This document shows positions 12,596 to 26,352 of a stretch of DNA of 64,000 nt, piece after piece. A program made the position numbers and the translations under genes. The notes below the pieces were generated by a model. That model saw only the letters and a list, made by a program, of their open reading frames with translations. It was not told the origin of the DNA and searched no databases. Source of the stretch: Anseranas semipalmata (taxonomy: Eukaryota > Chordata > Aves > Anseriformes > Anseranatidae); contig VXAA01006070.1 in NCBI GenBank assembly GCA_013399115.1, positions 459,150 to 523,149 of the forward strand, written 5' to 3'. Each line of letters begins with the position of its first letter. The first letter of the stretch is position 1.

Positions 12596-15500
12596 CTCGC
12601 CTCTCGCCTCATTTCGCTCAGTTTTTCATGATAGCCCAAAGGTACAATAATATTCTTAAATATTTTTTCCCATCATGGAAACAAACAAACAAACAAAATA
12701 AAGTCTTAGGTGCAGGTGATGAATCAAAATTTCCTTTAACTACTTCATCTCAATCTTGACGTATTATATTTGCCTAGTAAGACACATGGCTGTCTTCTCC
12801 AACAATACCTGCATGCCAGGGCTGCCATCCTCTCACATGCACCCTGCTATCTCCCCAGCCAAGGAGGTGTGCTTTGATCAGGAGCTGAGAATGCACCTTG
12901 TTACAGCTGGGGGAAGATCTACTAGTTTAGGTCACTGAGCACTTATAATGTGTTGCAAGTCCTCCCCTCTGCATTTAATCTATTTGGAGGAAAATCTATA
13001 GATTTCTCACTGCCATTCGGGGTTACAGAAGTGTGGAATAAGAGCATTACGTTTGAAAGGGTGGGACAAGTATTGTGAGCCTTAGGAGAAGACACATCTG
13101 ACAAAAAAGTGAATGCATCTCTTCACTGTAATGTGCAAAGATTACTAAGGAGATATCTACCGGTACAGGCATTTTATGCCTTTAAAATCCCTACCTGAAC
13201 AGGTTTTTGGTAAGTGGAAGCTCACAGCATACCTCTCTCTGTGCAGTAATTTCTGGGTCGAAGCTATTCCAACTGGCACTAGAATTTCCTCTTTACTAAC
13301 TTTCTCTTCAGCTGGAGGCTGGGGAGAGGGCGGATGTTTTCAGCACAGCAGATAATATCAGAGATCCTGACAAGAATTTATGAATGGGAGATGTGGACAC
13401 CTTAGAAATGAGTTATGACTGATCATAGCTCACTGAAAGGAAAGAAGGAAAATCTGTGCATCTGAGAATCCACTGTCTAAGCTGCGTCACCAAGCAATTT
13501 TTTCCCATGCTTAATTTTTTTGGCTTCAGTAAATCCAATCAGATAGTGATTTATTACAAGTTTCTATTCTGTGTCATTTCCTCTTCAATAATAATATTCA
13601 ATGATTCATTTTCTTGTTGAGAAAGAAAGTCAATATTGCAAATCCATCCAACTTTCACACACCAGCTCCTTTGGGACCTTGGACAGTCTAATGGACTTTG
13701 TACTTTCCCTGGTACTCATGACACATTTTCCTTTGCAGGCCATTGCCTCAGGAATCCATTTTCTTCTTCTTTGGTGTCCACATCTCCCAGACAGCTGGAG
13801 ATATGGTGTTATCTCTGCCATTGTGAAGGTAATCCACCCTTCTTCTTAATCATTTTTAGTCTTTCGTCAATATCTAACCTAGCAATATTACTCTAAATAG
13901 CTTGTACTCATATTCCAAGTTCTGTAGCCTGCCATGACAAATTCAATGCCTTTTACATGTAAATGTATCTCAGAATAATGGACAAGGGAGGAAGGGACTC
14001 TAGAGAAATCCAGGAACATCAGCAGCAGGACAGAGTGAAGCCTAATATCCTGATGCCAACTGTGGTCCATTGTGAATACCAAGAGAACATGAGAAGAGAG
14101 ACACACATGGTGACACACTGACTGCATACTGTCCTGTTCCCAGGGATCTGTCAGATGTGAACCGAGTCCATTGACCTACAAAATATTCAGCTACATATGT
14201 TACCTAAATTTCATTGTAGGTTCATTGCAAATGTATATTCAACTTGCTCCTGCCTTTGCTTTCATTTTGAATTTTTTCCTTGGAAATCCTCTATTGAACA
14301 TGTCATCTTATTTTCTCTGAGATAATTTCATTGGCTTGTATTTTTGGGAAGAGAAAACTCACTGGGTCTCTGTTTCCCTTCTTTCACTATGGCCTTTTTT
14401 ACTCTGCTTTTGTGCCTTTTATTTCTGACCTTTCTGAAGCAAAAATTTGTCTTTGATATCCATTGCAAAATCACAGAAACTAAGTAGGCCCAGGAATTCC
14501 CTTCTTCTTTTCTTCCACACATTTGTAACAATTTTCCAAAAAGCCTTTTACGTAAGATTTTAGACAATTTTCCTGGAGTAGCCAATGCAGGTGTTAGAAG
14601 CCACAGCCTTGAGATGAGCACTGAATTTCTCTATTATCTATATGAAGATGATAGTCTAGATTTTCTTAGCCAAGAAAAGCGCACTGTGATAATGTGTGTA
14701 ACTGTACATATGTTCTAACGTATGTTAGAATAAACTGCAGCTAAAGATGAAGACCAAGGTAAAAGACCCCAGGATAGCATAGCCCAGGTCAGAGCTGCAG
14801 CAGGCACAGGGGTCTGTATAGACCTGGAGGCGCTGAGGTCCTCATTCACAGCCCAGCTTCCTATTCAGAACAGCCTAAAAATTAAGAGAAAAAAGAACTT
14901 GGAAATAACACGTCATTGCAACTGAGGGTGCTGCAATGCAGTGAGGTCAAATATACAGTTTGATGGCTTGACCAAAAGGCCTCATGTGAATTATGAAATG
15001 TTTTCGGGGCTCCCAAGTTCATGTTCGGAAAAGCCAGGAAAAGAGCTGCATTGCCGTCTTAGAGGAGGCCAAAAGGCTGCAAGAGACAGCTGGTTTTCCT
15101 TCCTGAAGCTCTTGCTGCAATCATGAGCACTCCTGAGACACATGCACCGTATGGAACTGATTTTCCCAAAGTCTCCAAACCTCAGCATACAAACTCCAGC
15201 GCTGGAAAGTGTATCTGGATGAGTGTTCAAAAGGAAACTGGCTTTGTTGGCCTGAGAACTAACAATGTAGTGGAAACTCAAGTTTATCTTCAACAATAAT
15301 TCCCAAAGCTACATTCTGAGCCTAGGAGCTCAGAATTTTCTGAAACATTTTCCTGATATTTGTAGGAGAACATTAAATAAGATTCAGAATTAAAATTTGT
15401 TCTTTTCCAAGATTAGAAATGTGAAAAGTGTGGCTTGTCTTGGTAAAAGTTAAAAATGTGAAATTTAAATATAAACTGTATTTACATATATGAAAGTCTT

Positions 15501-17411
15501 GCACTGCTCCTGACTATAGAAACATTTTACTACTAACAAAAACACTGGGATATCCTATGATCTTAGCTAAACTCTAACAATATCTATTTTTTTTTGCTAA
15601 TTGGGAGATACAGACAGAGATTTTTTCAACTTTGAAGGAAGGAAATAGTTAATTCAGCTGGGAAACATTTATAGTCATTGGCTACTGTGACTGAAAATGT
15701 TTTAAATCAAGTTTTTTTTTTTTTTTTTTTAAATTTAAAAAATAGTCCATTGAAATCTAATGAATTTCCAGAGGAAACAAGAGAGAGACGGGTATCAATT
15801 TCTCCATACTTACAAGTTTGTTTGTGTCTCTGAGTACTGCAACAAACATAGAGGTGTCTTGCTTAAAGATGGTGCTAAATCTGGTGTTGAACTTCCAGTT
15901 ATACAGATAACCTCAGAACTGTCCCTCACTCTCTTCCCTATCTTTATAGGTAGTTATGGCATAAAAAATCTTTTTAGATTCCAGACCCCTTCCCTCTGTG
16001 ATTTAACAAGGCAGTTAGGTAACATATTTGCTGATAATGTTTTGATAATACAATTATTTCTTACCAAACCATTAATTTATGTATGAATTCAGCCAGCAAT
16101 GTAATGTGTTTTATACCATACCCAAATACTATCTTGTACCATGACTGCTTCTTCTAAGAATTTGGGTCTTTTGTACTTCATTTTTCTTTTATCTGAAGAG
16201 GCATTTTCCTCCTTTCCTCAGCGTTGTGAAGTTGGGGCTGACTACAGATGTGTCTGTGTAGGCTTTTTTCCTGTTCTTTAACTGTTTTTGTATCCACCTA
16301 AATTCAGAAGCCAGTAAGGATCAAGGCACTGCCCAAGGCGATCTAGAAGCTGAAGCCTGACAGCGCCCGTCCCCCCCAGATCCCCACATCTTGACAGGCT
16401 GGAGTGCCATGAATACTGCACAGGCTGCAATAAGGACTCCTTGAGTTTGAGGTGTTAGGGAGATTTCATCTGAAGTATAACACTTTTAATTAGCAGAGAA
16501 TTCAGCTCTCTGACAGACTGAGTATTGCTCTATTCCTCAAGTGTAAAAGTTGTACTGCTAATCTGCAAATGATCTGCTTTCATTCCTCCGTACGCCTCTC
16601 TGCTTCTGTGAGTATCATCATTCAATCACCCTTGTTTCAAAACCTCCTTCAGCTATTTTTGTTTTTAATGGGGCGCATCTCCCTCCAGAGAAGTCAGTGT
16701 GATTACAGAAGGCCTGGAGATGGTGGCAGAGCAGAGGTAAGTCTGTAAACCTGCACAGAGCTCGGGCTGTGCCAGGACCGAGGGAGGCACCAGCGTAGCG
16801 AAGGGCCCTGGCCAGTAGATGCTCCAGCAATGCTCCCCCCCTGCTCCGAGTGGACCCGGTGACGCCAGCATGGATGATATCTGATTCCTTTGTTAGAGAC
16901 ATGGGGGGTCTTGGGGGCAAGTTTTAGCAACACATATTCAACTCTCCATTAGGATGCAAAGAAAGCTTTTAGTTCGTGAATTACCAAGCAGTGCTGGAGT
17001 GGGTGAGCCCAAGGAATGAAGCACCATTAACATGACGCTGCTACAGCTGAATATTAAAGCGAAGTCTTTCAGTCAAAACATGAGGCTGGAGCACAGTTGG
17101 GTGATCCTGCCAAAAACACAAAAATCTGTGCCCTAACCTGGACTTTTACTTATTAGGGTGGATGAAAACTGCTAATAGAAAAGAAACAAGACTTGAAGCA
17201 TTCAGATCTGATGCACAAATCTGAATACTCAATGGTTTCTAAAGGTTTAGAAATCAGAGAAGAAAAAGGAAACCAAGTGTATTTTAGGGGGGGAGGAGAA
17301 GGAATGGAAAGATTTCATAACATTTAAATGCAATGATCATGAATGTAAATTAAGGACAATTGCTAAATAAGGGTTTATAGGAGTATATTTGTTAAGAATG
17401 TCAGGAACAAT
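12596..17411. other. Non-coding, no gene recognised
   Basis: Single-copy AT-rich DNA. Small items: (AAAC)n at about 12678-12697, a 7-bp-arm palindrome at 14713-14730, and a T-run at about 15712-15730. No exon-like open frame with recognisable motifs. Confidence 0.65.
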
Positions 17412-17442
17412 ATATATATATANNNNNNNNNNNNNNNNNNNN
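17412..17442. other. Assembly gap (20 N) at a TA repeat
   Basis: (TA)n runs directly into 20 N at 17423-17442, followed by ATA and a long T-run. The gap therefore falls in an AT microsatellite plus homopolymer, and its real size is unknown. Confidence 0.97.
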
Positions 17443-17530
17443 ATATTTTTTTTTTTTTTCTCTGCTCTAACAAGCAGTCTGGTGCTTTAGACTGGCTTTG
17501 AGGACTAGAAGACCTTTCTGTTTAAGATGA

Positions 17531-17873
17531 TCATAGAATCACAGAATCACAGGATGGTTTGGGCTGGAAGGGACCTTAAAGCCCACCCGGTTCCAGCCCC
17601 TGCCATGGGCAGGGCCCCCTCCCACCAATCCAGGCTGCCCAAAGCCCCATCCAGCCTGGCCTTGGGCACTGCCAGGGATGGGGCACCCACAGCTTCTCTG
17701 GGCAGCCTGTTCGAGTGCCGTATCACCCTCTGAGTAAAGAATTTCCTCCTATTATCTAATCTAAATCCCCCCTCTTTTAGTTTAAAACCATTCTTCCTTG
17801 TCCTATCGCTACCTGCCCATGTAAAAAGTCAGTCTTCATCTTTTTTTGTAAGTCCCCTTTAAGTGCTGAAAGA
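17531..17873 (-). mobile_element. CR1 3' fragment, antisense
   Basis: On the plus strand this begins with the reverse complement of the CR1 tail (CATAGAATCACAGAATCACA), then GGTTTGGGCTGGAAGGGACC, and continues through GGCAGCCTGTTCGAGTGCC and CCTTGTCCTATCGCTACCTG. It ends near CCCCTTTAAGTGCTGAAAG. It is the same type as the copy at 27.4-28.2 kb but inverted. Confidence 0.88.
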
Positions 17874-20800
17874 ATTACCATGATGACCCTAGTGCTGTGA
17901 AAAGCTCAGCTATCACATACCTTGCCTCATCTGCCCACTGCCTTGTGCAACCCTACGGAGATGTCAGATGGAGCTGGAAAGAAGCCGTGACCCTCAGCCT
18001 GGGCACTCCAGAGAGAATCAGCCAAAGTGCAATCTTGGGCCACTGTCTGCTGCCCACTCTATGTACAGACACAACCAGGCTCTCTGCACTAAACACACAT
18101 TATCCTTTTAATGCTGATGAAAGCAACAGCGGATGCAGAAAATGTAATGTCCCATGATGAAACTACAGCATACAAGATGCAGCTGCGGAGGTCCATGCTG
18201 CCAGGACCGTCCAGCTTGGAGCTGGTGCCCTTCCCTGGGAGGCTGTTACTGGCACTTTCCTGTATAAGGCTGGGACATAAGATTCTACAGGATAAGAAAA
18301 TAAGCTATAAGAGAGGGCAAACTGAAAATTTTTATGGGACAGTTCAGTACGAGTAAGGGAATCTTGTTGATTCACAAGTCTTGGGGTCATTTCTACCAAA
18401 ACACACTCTGCTAAAACAGATATCTCTCCTTGGGATGAACATCTTGTAAAGACAGCAAGAAAAGAGTCTGTAACCTCCACTACTGAAGAAGGGGGTTATA
18501 GAGAATAAGGAGGGGAAAGGGCAAAGCAGCAACAAATGCTCTGGGAACTGTCAGACAACCTGAAGGACTGCATTGATGAACTGGATGACTCCTGCAGCAG
18601 TTTATCTCCTCAAAGCTGTTACTTTGATGAGTTCTTTCAGCTTGTGACAAGATCTCGACCTTGAAGGAGTTGACTGATAAAGATGTGGATGTAGCGATTA
18701 TACTGTGGCTCTAGTCTTCCCAATATCTGCTTGAGCATTCATGCTGAAGAGTACTCTCCAGTAAACAGAGATATGACTGGGCTTTCACAGACCTGCACTA
18801 GAGCTGATCAAAAAAGAAGGAAAATAACTTTGAAAGATATCAAGTTTTTAAAACTGGAATCAGTAGAGATGGATCTCCTGGGAAAGACTTCTACAGGCAG
18901 TGCAGCAAGCAAAGCAGGAGGGGGCGATGCTGGGAGCCAGGTACCAGGAAGGCCACACGTACAAGGCACTTACTGATCAGTGCAGGCACAAGGGGGCAAA
19001 CCTCCAATGTCCATTCTGCGGTTTAGTGCAGTGACAGAATCTAACACAGTGCCTAAATCCACACCTGCCTTGCAAAAGTACATCTTGCAATAATAAAACA
19101 TTTCCCCAGTCTCTGTGCCAGTCATGCACAAAGCTGCTTTGATGGGGATAAAGCAGAGGAGGCAGATACTCATGGCTCATCCATGAAATGCAGCTTTCAT
19201 GCAATCAGTAGTTTGTATACAGCACCCCCATGGCAATAAATGGCACACGTTTCTTCTCACCTCGGGATCCTGTGCTAGGAACTGAAGGATCTATATGTCC
19301 AGGAACAAAGGCCACATAAAAGTCAAAATAGCATTTGACAGCAAATGAAGCATACCGTTTTTTATATGAACTCTTCCCAACCATTTCAGGTCAGTCACCC
19401 CAGATCATGCATAAAGCTATTAGTTCATTTATTCTCTGAATCATTACTACCAACTGTGCTAACTAACATAAAAAAGACTAATGGATTCCTTGAGGGAAAA
19501 TATATATGCAAGGTCAACTTTTTTTTTTTTTTTNCAGGCAATTATCACTACTTTTATTTAATGATGTCTTCTCTGAATATATGTAATATTTCTTGGAATT
19601 AAAGACTACAGATTTGAGCATTTGCTCAAAATAGAATTATTGATTCATCCAGCATCAAATCTATTTGTCTGATAATTACAGACAATGAAAAGCTCCTCTT
19701 TCTCTCCTAACAGTGTCAAGCTGTTAATGCCAATCAAAAATGCTGAAGAGCATAATAAAAACTGAACAATGCAAGACGGATGGTGAAACTTTCTGTTCAG
19801 CCCAATCCTATGAGATGCTGAATGTCATCAGGGCATGTGGCAAAATGTCATTGTTATTTTCCTGTAATCTGTAAAGGAAAATAGCACAATTGTTGTGTTG
19901 TAAGATTAGCGTATGTTTTGAGTGTAATTACAGCATGGACTATGTATCTTGAGCTAGCATAACCATTTCAGCCAAGAGATTTCTTGTAAAATACTTTTGG
20001 CAGGGAATGATCTATATTATATTGCTTAGCAAAAATTCTGCAGAATTTTCATTTCATTTGAAATGTCTTGTTTTGCACTGAAACACAAATAACAGATTTT
20101 TTAGTTTACCTTTAAAAATACTGGATTTTCTTTTCTTGTCAGCTAGGAAGGTTTCATGAAGATCTAGGAGAGGCCTCACTTCCACTTCTTTCTGAAGCAT
20201 TAGTGACAGCACGTAGCAGTCATCGTGAACTCCTTGCTCTCTAATTGACTCACTTCTCACCAGATAACTACAACTCAAAGCACCTACACAAGCAATGCCA
20301 ACCTGCATGAGATTTAGACCCGTGTTTATCTTGCAATACTAGAAGGAAGAGCTAAGGTATTGCAAGCCATGCAGTTGGGCACATGAGGAGTTACTGTGCC
20401 TTGCAGAGAGGTTAAACCCACAGGTTCTCTCCAGGCTTCATGGAAGCAGCAGGAACTCAGCATCTCTGAAAACAGTGCACAAATTTAAGACACTAACCCT
20501 TGCGTTTCACCCAAAAAGTAATGGTGGCAAAGTGAGGAATACCATGAAAAAGCCACAGGAGCTCAAATAAAATTGTTTTGCTTGAGCAACTGCTTATTGC
20601 AGACACAAAACCACATGTGCACAAAACGCTCCCTGCTTCCAGACAGCATTCCCCACCCTTTCAGTCACTGCTGTGGTGATGACTACAATGAGGACCCATG
20701 ATCACCATCGGGGGGTGGGTCAGGATCTTTCCATTTGCTTACTGGCCTGAAGGTTGCTGTCACCTGGTCACTTGTCCTTAATAGTTCATACTGTGCTGGT

Positions 20801-23800
20801 TTACTTCATCTCTCCCCTTTGCGTCCTGCAATGAGTTGTAAATACAACATTTGAAAACAGTCTTTTGTAAAACTATATATTGTCTCATCTTAACAATAAA
20901 ACAACCTAAATACAGGACACTTGGTGTTATAACAATCTACATGCTTTGCTATCTTCCCTGAAAGCTTAAGTAGCTCTAACTCGTATCCAGCCACACATCT
21001 TTTATTTCAAACATCAGTCCTTCCTCTGTTTTCAAGAGCTTTCTGCTTCAACCATGCAACTGGTCCCAGTATGCAGCAGGTCTACTTTCAGTGGTGGACT
21101 TTGAGGTGTGAATAGGAGGCTCCAGCCCGTTCCTCCCAGGATGTTTATCCTGACAAACCCACTGTGAATGAATTTGATATGAATTCACACTGAACTCCAA
21201 CATAACCACAGTCTTTCTTAGAAGTATTTTCAGCAGTTTCATATTTTTTCATGTGATGGATTACTTGCTTCCCTCCTTCCCCTGTAAAATCATTTCATAT
21301 TGACTTTAAAGTAAGCTGCCCAAGTCCATGGAAATGTACTGCACTATTTGATCATAAAGTAGGTGAGTTCCTCGTTTTTGAGATCAGTTAATCATAAATT
21401 TTCCTGTCCTTTGCAATTCTCTCTGTTACATCTTGCTATGCTGCAGCAGCAGTATCCAGCAACTGAGCTTTTTGCTGCACACTGAAATTTTTGTTCTTGC
21501 AGATATTGCTGAATTACATGATGCTGCGGGATAATTTTGCTGGCACCAGCTTTCTCTGAAGTCCAGTGCTTCTTGGTATGCTTTATCATATTATGATAGG
21601 CATGTTTTATGATGAGTACAATATGGGTTATTTCTAATATGCAGCTATTCATTTGTTTTGCATTAGTGGGAAAGAAATGAGGCAAATCTACCTACCTGCT
21701 GGTCCCCAGGCAGAATCTAGAAAGAAGAGGAAAGATTTTAAATTATGTGGGCACATATAAATGCTAACTTTTAAGCACAAGAGGTTGAAGGAATGAAATT
21801 AAATGAAGGAAAGAGAAATAACAGTCGATCTGAAAGATTTTAGTAGGGAAACATTTTCACCTCTACTCCTGCAGAAAGAGTTTGTCGCAAGCCTCCAAGA
21901 CAAAATGAAGTGTAGAAGAAAAGAAATTGCTGCAAGAAGGAGTAAATGCATTGTGAATGGGATTGCCAGAAAAGCACTAAATACCGGTTCTTTCTGCACT
22001 CTCTGGAATACAAATTAAAACTCCCATAACCACTGTCAACGACAAGCAACTTACCTCTTCTGCATCTCACTACAAAGAAATCGCAGACACATCAATTCTG
22101 CTCTGCTCAGAGGCAATGTACACTCATGGGTGCCTGGGCAGGAGCTAAGAGAGCAACCTCAGTGCATCACCAGATGCTCCCACAGTGCATCACCAGACCA
22201 TTTGCACTGCTACCTAAGAGCTTAGCTTGGTCCAACCAGCACCATGGGTCTCATGAATTACTCAGGTCACCCAAGAAGCAATTTTGGCCCTGCATACGTT
22301 TGACTACCAGTCAACCAAGAAAAAGGAAAAACTGCTGAATGGAAAGCAGCAGGCTCTACCTTTGTGGCAGAGAGACCTGCTGTCAGCTTGGCTGATATGT
22401 GAGCAATGGGATCACCTGATTGATACCAGTAACACGGAGCACAAGAAACAACACTTCTGTGAACACTGAAACTGTTGAAGCTGGGCTTGACGCAATGAAT
22501 GGGTAAGGTCTCAAGTGCGCTCTCTGATGTCTAATATTGGGTGAAATAAAAAAGAAAGCCTTGTTCAGTTATTGGAGCAATACTGAGGAGCAAGCAGGCT
22601 ACAGATTTCCATAAATAGTGTAGAAACACAACCGATACCTGTACACCACTGTTACATTTGTTTGAAGCTGGCTAAAAATTTGACAATATTTTAAGGAGAC
22701 ACGGAGGAGTTTGGGAGCTGCTGCCTGAGCTGGACTACTTTGTTAGGAAGGCAGATTAAAGTACATTAATTAAATTGGAGAAAGCAAAATCACACAACAG
22801 CCACCAGAAATCTGTCCCAAAATAAAATGTACTTCCTCTAGAACAGTTTCAGATTCAGTGCCTTTTTAAGCACTAAATATTATGCACTCACAGAAACCTA
22901 TTTCAAGAAACTCAGAAATATATCCCAGGTACATAGCATTGTACAGGTACAAATGCCATGCGGTGGCTACATGGATTTTACAGAAACCTGGGATAAAAGC
23001 AAGCAAACAGCCCTGTTTACTGAGGAAGAGATCTTCAGAGATTGAGTTCACAGTACAGTCACACAAAATGTTGTGGAAGGGCAGTGAGGGCACATGGAAA
23101 TGAAGGACAGGAGGGAGCCACAGCCACAGCTTTACCTCGGGACAGAGGTGCCAGCAGCTGGTGGCACTGGGTAGCACTCAGGGACAGATGGGTCCTCCTG
23201 GCTGGAGGCACCACTAAGCCTCCACAGGTGCTGACATGCAAGTACTACTACTACTATTATTATTAAGAATAATAGAAATAATTACAATAAAGCTGATATT
23301 CTCACTGCAGGACTCATGGCAATAGGTGCTGCTTCAGCAAGTAAAATAACCCCCCCAGAATAAGGAAGCAAGGTGAGAGAGCAGAATCTTTGCTCATTCA
23401 GCCTGTCTCAGATTGTTACCTGGGTCACAAGAGACTACAACAGTAATTTATTAAACAGTGTATAAATTAGATATATCAAGTTAGTATTGCACAAATATTT
23501 GTAAAGCCCATGTTGTGGAATGCTTGAGGTAATTAACTAAACACTGGAGCAAATTAGTTGCGCCCTCCCCATCTTTTTTTAGTTTGGAAGGAAAATGGGA
23601 AGAATAAATTATACACTTACTGTGGGACCCTCATGCTGCCTTTGTGTTTGCTAGTAGCTTTTCTTTTCCTTCTGAACATGTATTATTTATGTATGTTAAA
23701 GAACAGTACACAGTACAAAAGAACTTGGCTCTCAGCCTTCTCTCTTAAAGCAGGAAATAGCAAGGTCATGCTGCAGATTATCTGTTTCAGAGTAAATGGC

Positions 23801-26203
23801 TTTATATGCTAATTCTGTGGGCTGGTAATGCAGACTGAAACATTTTGGTATTCCTCACACACGCAGAAAGGTGGAGTGTGATTATTTTATGTTGCATTTT
23901 GTTTTGAGATTCCCTGATGTGGGAAAAAAATGCACTTCATTTGCCATACTCCCCCACTGGCTGCTACCAAAGACTCGTGGAAACTTTGTGGTCATATTAA
24001 TATTGGCAACATTTATTTGATTCTTGGCTCTCCTGTTTTTATTTCATTAGGTTTGGTTTTTGTTTTTGTTTAATTGAGGCAGAACTTCTCTCTTTCAAGC
24101 CTAGTTGCAATTTTGGAGCGGCAATAAATATAAATAAAAAACAAGTTACCCTGGCCCTATTCCACAGAATTTCATTCACCAGGTACATCTCATCTGAAAC
24201 TAGTACCTTGAAAAGAAAACAAAATACTAGATTGGTGGAGTTCCCAATGGACTCACATCGCTCTGACTTCATGGACATATGCCATGATGGAGACACACAA
24301 ACAATCTGAAACTTCTAGTTTAAAGGCATGAGATGCTGCCTAGTGTGAATGTTTGTGCTCACCTTGTCTGCCAGGGGAGAAACGAGTGTGATCATTACAG
24401 AAGCAAGAGTCACCACGACACAGCTTTTCTGCTTTGGCTTTCCCTGCAGGTACGAGTGCTCTGCAGAGCAGGTTTCATGATGGCTGGATGTCCACCTCCA
24501 CCCTGAAGAGCACGGCCAGGTGCAGAAAGCAGCAGTGGCAGGGGCCTCCCCTGGCCCACCGTTGGCAGATGACCTGGATACAGCACCTGGCAAGACAGGA
24601 ACATGGGTGCCTACCACATGAGTGTGGGACAAACATACTAAACTGGAGAGCACTTGTCCAAAGCTAGCCAAGTTAAGAAGGAACCATCACCCGGATTAAA
24701 CTGTGAGTGAGTGATCACAAAAAGACTTCTGAAACCAAGAAGCTTGAAAAGATGCATGAACATTTATAACAGTGGGAAGAGACCTGGGAGTGGAAAGAGT
24801 CAAAAGCTGGGTTGATGGAGCCAGAAGGAGCCCTGATACTACCATGACCTCTCCAAGGTCACATAGAGCAGCTTTCCCATTAGGTGCCACATTCAGGGGG
24901 TGCTTGTACACACATCCTCTGTGTGTGTGTGATTATATCTTTCTGGGATTATAGATATGAGAAATTTGTAGGTGTTTATCGGTATTTTGTGAGTGTCTTG
25001 CGCTGTGGCTTACCTGTAGCATTACCAATGCTGATGTCGAATGTGCAGTTCACTGATTGCCAGTTAATTAAGTGTTGTTAATAAGTCAATAAACCACTTC
25101 AGGCCTGATTTGGTTTAAGCTATGTGAGCCATGCAGTTTTTTCCCTGCAGCAGACAGGCAGTGGCAGTAATTCCCCTGCAGGAATCCAGTAAGTTCTGGT
25201 GAGCACAGACAGGGACATTGAGGTGAGGCTGGGCTGCCCCCACAGACATTTGTATGTGTTGGTCTACAAAACCCCAGTTCAGCCAAAGTCTGTGATGGAC
25301 AGGCAAACCTGGGGACTCCCAGACTGCCTGTTTTTCCCACTGTATGAGCAGAGCCAGTAAAGTGTTTAAACTTCCTACAAATGTCACCACAGATGGGAAC
25401 TTTCCCTGCTCCAGCCCTCCTAGTGGGCCCCGTGGGGGGACACTTTGCCCCTCTGCACCGGGAGGGGACAGCCCTGCCTTCACCTCAGGGAGCTGTTCCA
25501 TGTGCCAAACACCCTGTCGCAGCTTGCTTCCCAAAGGAGAATTAAAAAGCTGATGATAAAGAATGGTGAATCTAGGCTAGTATGAGGAGCACTGTGTAAT
25601 GGGACTATTGCAGAGTTATATATAAAAAAATGCAAAATGATAAACATGACTGTGCTCCTTCCACTCACTGTGCTGTTGTTACTTACTTAAGTTTAAATGC
25701 ATATTTCAGCAAAACAGCTACATAAACAGCATGTTCACTTCAGTCCTACAGCTTCTGATGTGACTGTGAGCTGTGGCCAGTGCTGTGTGTATTCATCACA
25801 GCCTGAGCAGAAAGGCATCGGTGAGGTTTGCCAACCCTCCCTTCGCCCTGCGACAGGCTGCAGAATGATGCAGGGAGCCAAGAGCTAAGCAGCACCTGGA
25901 GATATCCCTCACTCAAGCCCTCTCCTGTGGCCATAGAACACCCCGGCACAGACCCAGCTACAAAGCAGAGGCTTCCCAGCAATAAAAGCTAGAAGTGCCC
26001 TGTAGGATCCAGAGGACAGTGCTAACTCATAGCTTTCCCTGACCTGCCTCAATCAGCTAAAAAATGTAGGATAGTCTCTAAGGCCTGAGTTGATATCTTG
26101 GGCCCTTGCTCCTCTTACCTGGGCAGCTCAGATCTCCATGGGGAACAGGCTAGGACCTACTAAGATGGTGAGCCATGGGAAAGCTGTTATATATACAACT
26201 TGC
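17874..26203. other. Non-coding, no gene recognised
   Basis: Single-copy DNA with an ambiguous base at 19534 inside a T-run, and a 23-bp-period direct duplication (22160-22174 and 22183-22197). Frames stay below about 140 codons and resemble no family. Confidence 0.65.
23245..23265 (+). repeat. Short TAC/TAT trinucleotide run
   Basis: GTACTACTACTACTATTATTATT, a short mixed trinucleotide run. Confidence 0.75.
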
Positions 26204-26248
26204 TCTTTTTTTTTTTTTTTTCCCCTCTCTCTCTCTCTCTTTTCTTTT
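26204..26248 (+). repeat. Poly(T) plus (CT)n tract
   Basis: A T-run merges into CCCC(TC)n and then TTTTCTTTT. It is a low-complexity pyrimidine tract that produces spurious long open frames on both strands between 26.17 and 26.73 kb. Confidence 0.9.
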
Positions 26249-26284
26249 GGAGGATGGGATGATGGAGGGTGAATCTGAGAGCTG

Positions 26285-26352
26285 GGCAAAGTGGAGATGG
26301 AGATGGAGATGGGCATGGGCATGGAGATGGAGATGGGCATGGAAATGGAGCA
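26285..26352 (+). repeat. Hexamer repeat, GGAGAT/GGGCAT variants
   Basis: About ten hexamers alternate between GGAGAT and GGGCAT (TGGAGATGGAGATGGGCATG and so on), ending GGAAATGGAGCAG. Because the period is six, it keeps frames open (Met-Glu and Gly-Asp/His repeats). Confidence 0.9.

Noticed and set aside
12319..12759. Long open frames across the CTCTT array on both strands
   Set aside because: They exist only because a 5-bp stop-free repeat opens every frame.
14713..14730. Palindrome TTCTAAC-GTAT-GTTAGAA
   Set aside because: Only 7-bp arms in AT-rich DNA; expected by chance in 64 kb.
22160..22197. Direct duplication of CAGTGCATCACCAGA with 23-bp period
   Set aside because: Two copies only; an ordinary local duplication.
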